Positions 1-5,777 of a stretch of DNA of 7,398 bases are shown piece after piece. Source of the DNA: Candidatus Omnitrophota bacterium. Its GTDB lineage: Bacteria; Omnitrophota; Gorgyraeia; JACOVV01. Below the pieces are notes generated by a model. It saw only the letters and a list, made by a program, of their open reading frames with translations. It was not told the origin of the DNA and searched no databases. The stretch is from positions 1 to 7,398 of the forward strand of contig JACOVV010000009.1 in assembly GCA_016177145.1 (NCBI GenBank). The letters run 5' to 3'. Each line of letters begins with the position of its first letter. Positions within the stretch are counted from its first letter, which is position 1. The position numbers were made by a program, and so were the translations under genes.

Positions 1-805
1 GACTAATGACCTTCTCCGCCAAATCTTTGATCGTGACATGATCATGAGTGCCGAAGTTGACCGTGTTGCCGGCCGCGGCCGGGTGCGACCCCATGATCAG
101 GAACGCTTCCAGCATATCGTCCACATAGACGAAATCGCGGCTTTGTGAACCGTCTCCGTAAACTGTCGGCGGTTTCCCGGAGAGGATTTGCTTGATGAAC
201 TTCGGGATCACGTCGTAAACGTGGCGCGGGCCGTAGTAATTAAACGGTCTGATAATAGCGATAGGGAGTTTATAGGTCGTGCAGTACGCGTGCGCGTACC
301 GGTCGGCCGCCGCTTTCGAAGCGGCGTACGGAGACGTAGGATTGAGCGGGTGTTCTTCATCAATGGAATCTCTCACGGCCGGACCATACACCTCGCTGGA
401 CGATGTCACCACCACCCGTTCCAACTTTGGAATCTCCAGGCAGGCATCGAGGACATTTAATGTTCCTTCAACGTTAGCGCGAAATACCTCCCGCGGATGA
501 TCAAAAGAGTAAGGGACGTAAGCGATCGCGGCCAGATGATAGATAACTTCCGGATTTTGCTTTTTGATGAGAGGAATAATATCGGGGCTGGCGATGTCTC
601 CGGCAACAAGGCCTTCCAATCGTGTCTTCGCGGAGTCGATATTTTTGAGCTGGTACTCACTGGTGCCGCAATGGGAAGTGCCGCGGACGAAAGCGGTTAC
701 TCTGGCTCCCGCTTCCACCAAGCGTTCCGTCAAGTGCGATCCCATGAACCCTTCCGCGCCGGTAACCAGTACCCGTTTCCCTTTCCAGGATGAAGTTGTT
801 GACAT
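1..805 (-). CDS. NAD(P)-dependent sugar-nucleotide epimerase/dehydratase (extended SDR), 3' end outside window
   Basis: The frame is open from an ATG at 805 to the window edge, giving 268 residues; the C-terminus is missing. It begins MSTTSSWKGKRVLVTG. Residues 16-22 (GAEGFMG) are the GxxGxxG dinucleotide-binding turn of the Rossmann fold. The segment TSSSEVYG at about 124-131 and Y160-AAS-K164 form the Ser/Tyr/Lys catalytic set. RPFNYYGPR near 186-194 and the SRDFVYVDD stretch near 222-230 are typical of extended SDRs that act on nucleotide sugars. The pattern HLAAIAYVPYS followed by NVEGTLNVLDA recalls LegB-like or dTDP-glucose/GDP-mannose 4,6-dehydratase-like enzymes, but the substrate cannot be fixed from sequence. 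It is divergent from a glycosyltransferase operon, so it probably supplies an activated sugar to that pathway. Family assignment is firm; exact reaction is not. Confidence 0.93.
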   Translation of the reverse strand, partial: MSTTSSWKGKRVLVTGAEGFMGSHLTERLVEAGARVTAFVRGTSHCGTSEYQLKNIDSAKTRLEGLVAGDIASPDIIPLIKKQNPEVIYHLAAIAYVPYSFDHPREVFRANVEGTLNVLDACLEIPKLERVVVTSSSEVYGPAVRDSIDEEHPLNPTSPYAASKAAADRYAHAYCTTYKLPIAIIRPFNYYGPRHVYDVIPKFIKQILSGKPPTVYGDGSQSRDFVYVDDMLEAFLIMGSHPAAAGNTVNFGTHDHVTIKDLAEKVIS

Positions 806-814
806 GGAAACCTC

Positions 815-843
815 ATTATAGGAGGAGGGATTCCCCGCGTCAA
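815..843 (-). promoter_or_regulatory. Sigma70-type promoter of the epimerase gene
   Basis: Reading the minus strand, TTGACG (843-838) is followed by exactly 17 bases and then a perfect TATAAT (820-815). The -35 matches consensus at 5 of 6 positions and the -10 at 6 of 6. The expected transcription start, about 7 bases past the -10, is near 808, only three bases before the ATG at 805. The message would therefore be leaderless or nearly so, and the GAGG at 814-811 would lie largely upstream of the transcript. Called by eye. Confidence 0.75.
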
Positions 844-847
844 GTTG

Positions 848-856
848 TGATATACT
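848..856 (+). promoter_or_regulatory. Extended -10 promoter element of the glycosyltransferase operon
   Basis: TGATATACT combines an extended -10 TG (848-849) with TATACT (851-856). No convincing -35 hexamer lies 16-18 bases upstream, which is tolerable for extended -10 promoters. The predicted start is near 863, directly at the GTG start codon at 864. There is no Shine-Dalgarno sequence before that GTG, which agrees with a leaderless message. The element lies inside the footprint expected for the opposing epimerase promoter. Confidence 0.5.
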
Positions 857-863
857 ATTCCGC

Positions 864-1598
864 GTGAAACTGTTTATTCTGCTCCCCGCGTTTAACGAAG
901 AAAAAGATCTTGAGCGGCTGGTGACGAATATTGACGCCAAGATGGGCGCTGTCAACATTCCCTTTAAGATCGTCGTTGTCGATGACGGCAGCAGCGATAA
1001 TACTTATCCTATTGCCGTTCGATTAAGTCGGCGATATCCTATTGTCGTGCTCAAGCATGAACAGAACAGAGGATACGGGGCCGCGGTCAACACCGGTTTT
1101 TCGCACATGCTCTCTGGCGGGAACGAAGATGACATTCTGGTCACCATGGACTGTGACAATACCCACCCTCCTACGTATATTCCTTTAATGATAGACCAGA
1201 TAAAAAAAGGGTACGAACTTGTCATCGCGTCCCGTTACCAAAAGGGAGGGGGGCAAATTGGGTTCTGCCTGAGACGAAAGATATTAAGTATCTCAGCGAG
1301 GATTCTTTTAAGGACTGTTTTCCCGGTGCCGGGGGTGCGGGATTATACCAGCGGTTACCGTGCCTATCGGCTTTCGGCTCTCAAAAAGGCGAGAGAGTAC
1401 TACGGCGAGCATTGGATCGAATCCACAGGGTTTACCGTTCCCATGGAAGTCCTCCTCAAGTTAAGGAGGTTAAACGTCACTGTGAAAGAAATTCCCCTGG
1501 TGCTCCGGTACGATTTGAAAGATGGGGCCAGCAAGATGAAAACGCTTAAAACCATTTTGGCGTATCTCAAGGTGATGAGGTCCTTAAAAAAGCGATGA
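864..1598 (+). CDS. DPM1-like family 2 glycosyltransferase
   Basis: A 244-residue GT-A fold enzyme, full length for the soluble dolichyl/polyprenyl-phosphate mannosyltransferase group. It starts with GTG (MKLFILLPAFNEE), where the family normally begins. VVVDDGSSDNT (about 37-47) is the nucleotide-binding segment, and D96-C-D98 in MDCDNTHPP replaces the more common MDADLQHPP metal-binding motif. ASRY (122-125), RDYTSGYRAYR (149-159) and the late SKM (223-225) also match the DPM1 group. No C-terminal membrane helices are present, unlike many bacterial relatives. The likely role is transfer of a sugar from a nucleotide donor to a lipid phosphate carrier at the inner face of the membrane; donor and acceptor are inferred. 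Its stop overlaps the next start as ATGA, so translation is probably coupled. Confidence 0.92.
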   Translation: MKLFILLPAFNEEKDLERLVTNIDAKMGAVNIPFKIVVVDDGSSDNTYPIAVRLSRRYPIVVLKHEQNRGYGAAVNTGFSHMLSGGNEDDILVTMDCDNTHPPTYIPLMIDQIKKGYELVIASRYQKGGGQIGFCLRRKILSISARILLRTVFPVPGVRDYTSGYRAYRLSALKKAREYYGEHWIESTGFTVPMEVLLKLRRLNVTVKEIPLVLRYDLKDGASKMKTLKTILAYLKVMRSLKKR

Positions 1599-2518
1599 AG
1601 CTCTCTGGGACGATCCAACTCGATCTGGACGGTCATTGGGTGCTGTGGGATTATTTCGGCCGGAAAGTCGAGAATAACAGTCAAGATCCAGCGTTCCTTT
1701 CCGGCGTTCCTCGGTATCTGAATCTGTTGGATCAATGGAAGATTAAAACAACTTTTTTTATCGTCGGAGAAGATTTAAAAACCCCGGAGAAGAGGCGCTT
1801 GGTTCAAGAAATTCACAATCGAGGGCACGAAATCGCGAATCACTCTCTTCACCATCGGACGGGATTTGCCCGGCTTTCTGCAGAAGAAAAGAAAAGAGAG
1901 ATTGTGGAATCTCACCGGCTCATCGAGGAAGCGGTGGGAGAACCTCCCGTTGGGTTTCGCGCCCCCGGCTACGATTTCGATGAAGAGGTGTTGGACCTTC
2001 TGACGTCGCTGCGGTATGAATACGATTCCTCTCTTTTAGCGACTTATTGGGGCGGGGCGCTCCGGCGGCTGGACGGATCCGGCAAGACCAGAGAGGTTTC
2101 TTCCACTCAATACGGACGGTTCCTCTACGGCCGCGCTCCGTTAAGACCTTACCATCCCCGCCAAGGAGCCGTCTGGAAACAAGGAAAGCGGCGGCTCATC
2201 GAGTTTCCCATCAGCACGATTCCCATTTTCCGTTTGCCGTTTCACGGGACGTTTGCTCTCAAAGGAGGATTGACGTACTTTAAATTCGGGTTGGTCCTCT
2301 TGAAGCGATCCAGGGGAACGCTCAACTATGTTTTTCACGCTTTAGAATTTTCAGATCCGGTGCCGGAGACCCCGCTCCCCTTTACCGTGGCCGGCCACAT
2401 CCCTTGGGAGAAGAAAAAGAAGTTTTACCGGGAGATTTTTTCTTCGTTGACGCGGCATTACGAAATTTTGCCTACCCGTGACTTGCTCCGGTCCAAGCAG
2501 GGGCGTCTCTTAGGATGA
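1595..2518 (+). CDS. Polysaccharide deacetylase family protein (NodB homology domain)
   Basis: A 307-residue protein whose N-terminal half is a NodB/CE4-type domain. D10-L-D12-G13 is the first metal/base motif, KTTFFIVGED (51-60) is the conserved second strand, and H83-S-L-H-H87 is the H(S/T)xxH zinc-binding motif. FRAPGY (121-126) supplies the arginine motif. The first motif is DxDG rather than the textbook DDG, reminiscent of the PuuE/HpPgdA-like branch (from memory). No signal peptide or transmembrane segment is visible, so it should act in the cytoplasm, unlike secreted peptidoglycan deacetylases. It overlaps the preceding glycosyltransferase and the following GT4 gene by ATGA, so the three were probably kept together to build one glycan. 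The likely reaction is N-deacetylation of a GlcNAc-type sugar on a precursor; the substrate is inferred. Confidence 0.88.
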   Translation: MKLSGTIQLDLDGHWVLWDYFGRKVENNSQDPAFLSGVPRYLNLLDQWKIKTTFFIVGEDLKTPEKRRLVQEIHNRGHEIANHSLHHRTGFARLSAEEKKREIVESHRLIEEAVGEPPVGFRAPGYDFDEEVLDLLTSLRYEYDSSLLATYWGGALRRLDGSGKTREVSSTQYGRFLYGRAPLRPYHPRQGAVWKQGKRRLIEFPISTIPIFRLPFHGTFALKGGLTYFKFGLVLLKRSRGTLNYVFHALEFSDPVPETPLPFTVAGHIPWEKKKKFYREIFSSLTRHYEILPTRDLLRSKQGRLLG

Positions 2519-3672
2519 GGAAGATGAAACTTCTCTTCCTCACCGCTACTCCTCTCAATGCCATTCAAGGAAGCGGAACTTACGTCGGTATCGCCACACT
2601 TAAGAATGCTCTAGAGAAATTAGGGCACTCCGTAGAGATTCTCACTCCTGATTTCTGGTGTCCGAATTTTGTCCTCAAGCGGTTTCTCTTTAATCAGCAG
2701 GTCCCGCGGCGGGTCCGGGAATGCGGCAATGCGGATATCATCGTTGGATTTGACTGCGATGGGTTTTTGTTACCAAGGGCTGCCGTAGGGGCGCATGGCC
2801 GTGTGCCGCTACCCTATCTTGTTAGTTTAAAAGGGGTCCTGGCCGATGAAGCCAAGCAAGAAAGAGGGATTATCCAGTGGCTGCTTCGGGTACAGTCGAA
2901 ATGGGAAATGCGCAACGCCAAAAAAGCCGATATCGCGGTGGTCACAAGTCAATATTGCAAAAAAGTAGTGCAGGATGCCTATCGAATCCATCCCGGCAAA
3001 ATCAGAGTGATCCCGGAGATGATTCATCTTCAGCAGTGGCAGACGCTTTTAGCCGCAGCAGCGGATCGTCAGGATAAAAAAGGAGTCACTGTTTTAACAG
3101 TATGCCGCATGTATCCACGAAAAAATCTGGGGTTGCTCCTTCGTGCCTGGAAAAGGATCAGAGAGAAAGAGCCAACCGCCCGCTTGCGAATTGTCGGAAC
3201 AGGCCAGAAGTATCAGCGATGGCTGAGATTGTCAAAAGAACTGCAATTAGGAGAATCGGCCAGATTCCTGGGAGATAAAACGCGCGAGGAGTTAGCTGAA
3301 GAGTACAAAAACTGCGATATTTTTTGCCTGCCGAGCCGCCAGGAAGGGTTCGGCATTGTGTTCCTGGAGGCCATGGCTGCAGGGAAACCGATTGTGGCAG
3401 CCAGAGCCGCCGCGGTCCCTGAGGTAGTCCGTGAGAGGAAAGAAGGACTATTAGTCTCTCCCGACGTTCCCAAAGCCCTGGAGGATGCTCTTCTGCGGCT
3501 GATCAGAGATCACGCTATGCGGTTGCAGATGGGAAAGTCAGGACAGGATTATGTCCAACGGTATGAAGCGGTAGAAGTGGCTAAACAATTCCTTAATACC
3601 GTTCAATCTGCAACAGGAGATAAAGAACCAGCTTATTCCGGTGTCGGAGCTGGTGAAGAGTTTTATGGATGA
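2515..3672 (+). CDS. Family 4 glycosyltransferase (GT-B fold)
   Basis: A 385-residue retaining glycosyltransferase. The N-terminal domain starts KLLFLTATPL with a glycine-rich loop (GSGTYVG, 19-25). The C-terminal donor-binding domain shows VLTVCRMYPRKN (193-204), with the expected Arg198 and Lys203 near the donor diphosphate. It continues with RLRIVGTG (213-220) and an E-x7-E motif, E267 to E275, in EGFGIVFLEAMAAGKP. ATG 2515 overlaps the deacetylase stop; ATG 2524, with AGGA eight bases before it, is an equally good start. Two oddities stand out. Residues 91-100 (VGAHGRVPLP) are encoded by a palindromic repeat that interrupts the N-terminal domain. The last 26 or so residues are encoded opposite the sigma-like gene and lie past the recognisable domain. 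Sugar donor and acceptor are unknown. Confidence 0.92.
   Translation: MRKMKLLFLTATPLNAIQGSGTYVGIATLKNALEKLGHSVEILTPDFWCPNFVLKRFLFNQQVPRRVRECGNADIIVGFDCDGFLLPRAAVGAHGRVPLPYLVSLKGVLADEAKQERGIIQWLLRVQSKWEMRNAKKADIAVVTSQYCKKVVQDAYRIHPGKIRVIPEMIHLQQWQTLLAAAADRQDKKGVTVLTVCRMYPRKNLGLLLRAWKRIREKEPTARLRIVGTGQKYQRWLRLSKELQLGESARFLGDKTREELAEEYKNCDIFCLPSRQEGFGIVFLEAMAAGKPIVAARAAAVPEVVRERKEGLLVSPDVPKALEDALLRLIRDHAMRLQMGKSGQDYVQRYEAVEVAKQFLNTVQSATGDKEPAYSGVGAGEEFYG
2785..2814 (+). repeat. In-frame palindromic element inside the GT4 gene
   Basis: The unit begins GTAGGGGCGCATGG and ends CCGTGTGCCGCTACCC. Bases 2785-2812 form an imperfect palindrome centred between 2798 and 2799. Eleven of 14 arm positions pair by Watson-Crick rules, two are G-T pairs (2793/2804 and 2796/2801), and one, 2789/2808, is a mismatch. 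The RNA could form a strong hairpin closed on a GGCC loop. The 30 bases equal exactly ten codons, VGAHGRVPLP, so the frame is kept. The first eight bases are identical to those of the hairpin unit at 5153. Origin as an inserted repeat is inferred. Confidence 0.55.
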
Positions 3673-4399
3673 GGAGGACGAACTCTTCCGGTGTTGTCTC
3701 TGTTATTTGGGCGGCTGAATCCACGGTGAAAAAATGAAGGAAATAATACTCGATTGCCTTCCTTTTTCTTTCCGGCAGAGACCAGATGAGCGAAGAAACC
3801 TTCTGATGGTGGTAGTTGTTCATGAACCGGTAAGGGGTGCAGCGGAGGTAACTGTAGGGAGTCAGTCGTCTCTGCTGTGGATTTTCCGGGATGTCCAAAT
3901 CCCGGTAGGTCCCCAGGATGTTCTCCCAAAAGCGGGCCGCCAGATAATAAGCGAAATCCAAAGAGGTGGTTTGATGGAGATAGTCGATCAGGGAACGTTT
4001 AAAAACTTGATGAACCAGCCGGTGGTAATCCGCTTCTAGAAACGCCCGGTAGTCTCCACGGCGGCACTTCTTTTCAGGAACGCTGCGGGGGAGGAACTTG
4101 CATCCTTGCGTTGAAAGAAGATGTTCCCAGCAGGAGATGGCCCATCGAATGCCCGGCTGAAACTCGTTCACTAAAAGCGAATAGGATTTACCGAACCCAG
4201 AAATATCTTCCCGATTCAGGCAGCGCTGGCAGCGTAAGATCAGCAGGGGCATATTGCAATGCGCCCCCGCGTCCTTGCTTCGATGAAGCTGCAACGGCGC
4301 TTTTGGTTGTTCATAAACCCGCGGCAGCTCCTCGATGGGAAGAGGAGGGGTTTCTATGACGACTTCATCATCTCTGAATTCATCGAGAATAGAACTCAT
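3593..4399 (-). CDS. Sigma-70-like protein with atypical cysteine-containing N-terminal region
   Basis: A 268-residue protein from ATG 4399. The C-terminal part (about 208-252) reads LPERKRKAIEYYF, then TVDSAAQITETTPEEF, then LLIHKTLHQLR. This closely follows sigma region 4, the helix-turn-helix that reads the -35 element. Residues about 181-200 (PYSYLRCTPYRFMNNYHHQK) resemble the end of region 2, as in ECF-type factors, with almost no linker to region 4. The N-terminal third is unlike a normal sigma factor: an acidic, proline-rich start, then C48, C57-x2-C60, C90, C100 and C112. A metal-binding or redox-sensing role for these is speculation. ATG 4399 is preferred because GAGG lies nine bases upstream; an upstream TTG at 4426 lies before the predicted transcript start. 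It is divergent from a metallo-hydrolase gene and overlaps the GT4 gene tail to tail. No anti-sigma factor is seen. Confidence 0.7.
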   Translation of the reverse strand: MSSILDEFRDDEVVIETPPLPIEELPRVYEQPKAPLQLHRSKDAGAHCNMPLLILRCQRCLNREDISGFGKSYSLLVNEFQPGIRWAISCWEHLLSTQGCKFLPRSVPEKKCRRGDYRAFLEADYHRLVHQVFKRSLIDYLHQTTSLDFAYYLAARFWENILGTYRDLDIPENPQQRRLTPYSYLRCTPYRFMNNYHHQKVSSLIWSLPERKRKAIEYYFLHFFTVDSAAQITETTPEEFVLLIHKTLHQLRHRNKLVLYLLLQIERY

Positions 4400-4408
4400 C
4401 GTAAAAGA

Positions 4409-4412
4409 CCTC
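4409..4412 (-). promoter_or_regulatory. Ribosome binding site of the sigma-like gene
   Basis: GAGG on the minus strand, nine bases before ATG 4399. It sits inside the predicted 21-base leader (start near 4420) and decides for ATG 4399 over the upstream in-frame TTG at 4426. Confidence 0.6.
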
Positions 4413-4426
4413 ACGAATACAGACAA

Positions 4427-4455
4427 AGTCTATCATGCCGATGGGGCAATTGCAA
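4427..4455 (-). promoter_or_regulatory. Promoter of the sigma-like gene
   Basis: On the minus strand, TTGCAA (4455-4450) is followed by 17 bases and TAGACT (4432-4427), which is preceded by TG one base upstream, an extended -10. The predicted start is G4420, giving a 21-base leader. The -35 hexamer is the same DNA as that of the opposite promoter, because TTGCAA is its own reverse complement. Confidence 0.55.
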
Positions 4456-4478
4456 TGTGGGACGAAAAGCTCTAGAAT
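4450..4478 (+). promoter_or_regulatory. Promoter of the metallo-hydrolase gene
   Basis: TTGCAA (4450-4455), 17 bases, then TAGAAT (4473-4478); four of six and five of six consensus matches respectively. The predicted start near 4485-4488 coincides with the ATG at 4488, and no Shine-Dalgarno sequence precedes that ATG. A leaderless message is therefore likely. The -35 hexamer is shared with the divergent promoter. Confidence 0.6.
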
Positions 4479-4487
4479 ACCTTCCGT

Positions 4488-5147
4488 ATGTCCCAATCCA
4501 TCGATTTCTTTTTCAAACAGATAGAAGTGGGGATGATGCAGAACTTTGTCTATTTAATCGGCTCCGTAAAGACCCGCGAGGCCTTGGTAGTAGATCCTGC
4601 GTGGGAAGTGGACCGGATTTTAGAGGAGGCGAATCAACGGGGGATCAAAATCGTGGGGGCGCTGGTAACCCACACGCATTTTGATCATGTCAATGGGGTT
4701 GAGGAATTGCTGGAACAGTTTCCCAATACGAAGGTATATGTCCACCGGGAGGAACCCAAGTTTCTCCCCCAGGAATCGGCCAATATTGTGAAAGTATCAG
4801 GAGGTGAAAAAATCACGGTGGGGGATGTAAACATCGAGTTCCTCCATACCCCTGGACATACGCCAGGGTCTCAATGCTTCCTGGTGCAGAATCACCTGGT
4901 GTCTGGCGACACTCTTTTTATCGGCGCCTGCGGCCGGTGCGATCTTCCCGGCGGGGACCCAAAACAGATGTATGAGAGTTTGACTCAGCGGTTAATGAAG
5001 CTTCCCGAAGGGACAGTGGTTTATCCGGGACACAATTACGCCGATCAGCCGAGTTCGACTTTGAAAGAACAAAAACAACAGAATCCATTCATGAAATTCA
5101 AATCATTGAACGATTTTTTGGAATTCATGGGCCATCCAGTAAGATAA
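4488..5147 (+). CDS. Metallo-beta-lactamase-fold hydrolase, glyoxalase II-like
   Basis: A 219-residue protein with the full set of metal ligands of the dinuclear MBL fold. THTHFDH gives H62, H64, D66 and H67; H124 lies in TPGHTPGS; D141 lies in SGDTLF; H182 lies in PGHNY. The segment ACGRCDLPGGDP (147-158) is typical of the glyoxalase II and ETHE1-like branch rather than of lactamases or ribonucleases. It may hydrolyse a thioester such as an acylated small thiol, or oxidise a persulfide; the sequence does not separate these. No signal peptide is present, so it should be cytoplasmic. The opening FFFKQIEVGMMQNFVYLIG is where family members usually start. It is divergent from the sigma-like gene and precedes the DUF1802 gene by 57 bases that contain a hairpin. 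Confidence 0.92.
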   Translation: MSQSIDFFFKQIEVGMMQNFVYLIGSVKTREALVVDPAWEVDRILEEANQRGIKIVGALVTHTHFDHVNGVEELLEQFPNTKVYVHREEPKFLPQESANIVKVSGGEKITVGDVNIEFLHTPGHTPGSQCFLVQNHLVSGDTLFIGACGRCDLPGGDPKQMYESLTQRLMKLPEGTVVYPGHNYADQPSSTLKEQKQQNPFMKFKSLNDFLEFMGHPVR

Positions 5148-5152
5148 AAAAT

Positions 5153-5178
5153 GTAGGGGCAGACCCCTGTGTCTGCCC
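5153..5178 (+). repeat. Intergenic palindromic element
   Basis: GTAGGGGCAGAC is followed by a six-base loop and GTCTGCCC. GGGCAGAC (5157-5164) pairs perfectly with GTCTGCCC (5171-5178), an eight-base-pair stem. The expected symmetric end (CTAC) is missing, so it may be a truncated copy. It is not followed by a T-run, so it is not a typical terminator. It lies between the hydrolase stop and the DUF1802 start and shares its first eight bases with the element in the GT4 gene. Units beginning GTAGGGGC recur in various bacterial genomes in my recollection; this was not searched. Confidence 0.6.
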
Positions 5179-5191
5179 AAATATGAAAGAT

Positions 5192-5195
5192 GAGG
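5192..5195 (+). promoter_or_regulatory. Ribosome binding site of the DUF1802 gene
   Basis: GAGG lies nine bases before ATG 5205. It favours that start over the in-frame ATG at 5190, which overlaps the site and has only a weak AAAG before it. Confidence 0.55.
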
Positions 5196-5204
5196 ATTAA
5201 ATTC

Positions 5205-5777
5205 ATGAAAGATCATAGTCAAAAGGCGCTCAAAGAATGGGCCTGCGTGGTGAAGGCGTTGGAACAGGGCAAACAGATTCTCCTGTTGAGAAAAGGAGGA
5301 ATTGCCGAAAAGGGGGGAGAGTTCCGGATGGAAGAACCGGAATTTTTTCTCTTCCCCACGTTTGAACACCAGGACAAAACGAAACTCAAATCCCAGGCCG
5401 CGGGACTGGTGGATGAATCACAAAAGCAAGCCGATCTTTGGGTCGGTAAGGTAGGATTGACTTGTTACGCGGAGGTCATGGAGGTTTTTCAGGTGAAAGA
5501 TCTGGAACTGTTGTCGCGGTTAAGCTCTTATCATATCTGGTCGGAAGGGATGGCCGCGGAAAAATTCCAGTGGCATCCAGACGAACCCATTTACGTCCCG
5601 TTACTGCGTATTTATCATCTGCAAAGCCCGCTCCTTGTGGATTATTTGGATCGCTACGGCGGGTGCAAATCATGGGTGGAATTTGATCGTCCTATCCCCA
5701 CAAAGGGGGCGAAACCGGTCTTGAATGACACGGAATTCCAATTGCAGGAAGAACGGATCCGGTCGGTGTTGGGATGA
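5205..5777 (+). CDS. DUF1802 family protein
   Basis: A 190-residue cytoplasmic protein from ATG 5205 (MKDHSQKALKEWACVV); five more residues would be added from ATG 5190. The N-terminal pattern KALKEWACVVKALEQGKQ, then LLLRKGGIAE, EFRMEEPEFFLFPT and FEHQ, is what I recognise as DUF1802. The biochemical function of this family is not established to my knowledge. The second half carries WHPDEPIYVPLLRIYHL and YGGCKSWVEFDRP, also family-like. Its stop overlaps the next start as ATGA, indicating coupling with a small membrane protein and then a permease. Length is near normal for the family, and no damage is seen. Confidence 0.85.
   Translation: MKDHSQKALKEWACVVKALEQGKQILLLRKGGIAEKGGEFRMEEPEFFLFPTFEHQDKTKLKSQAAGLVDESQKQADLWVGKVGLTCYAEVMEVFQVKDLELLSRLSSYHIWSEGMAAEKFQWHPDEPIYVPLLRIYHLQSPLLVDYLDRYGGCKSWVEFDRPIPTKGAKPVLNDTEFQLQEERIRSVLG

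Noticed and set aside
188..821. Several plus-strand and minus-strand frames of 67-98 residues across the epimerase gene
   Set aside because: All are opposite to or out of frame with the continuous 268-residue SDR reading frame and resemble nothing known.
3655..3688. Inverted repeat GAAGAGTT / AACTCTTC at the end of the GT4 gene as a terminator
   Set aside because: The 8-base arms enclose an 18-base loop with no T-run on either side; likely chance within overlapping coding sequence.
3636..3694. Direct repeat TTCCGGTGT at 3636 and 3686
   Set aside because: Only nine bases, inside the sigma-like coding sequence in different frames; no other support.
4400..4426. Upstream TTG start for the sigma-like gene, adding nine residues
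   Set aside because: It lies next to the predicted -10 element and before the expected transcript start; ATG 4399 has a well-placed GAGG.
5118..5150. Possible separate promoter for the DUF1802 gene (TTGGAA with a downstream AT-rich stretch)
   Set aside because: Spacing to any TATAAT-like hexamer is about 21 bases; readthrough from the hydrolase gene is simpler.
5157..5178. Intrinsic terminator after the hydrolase gene
   Set aside because: The hairpin is good but is followed by AAATATG rather than a T-tract.
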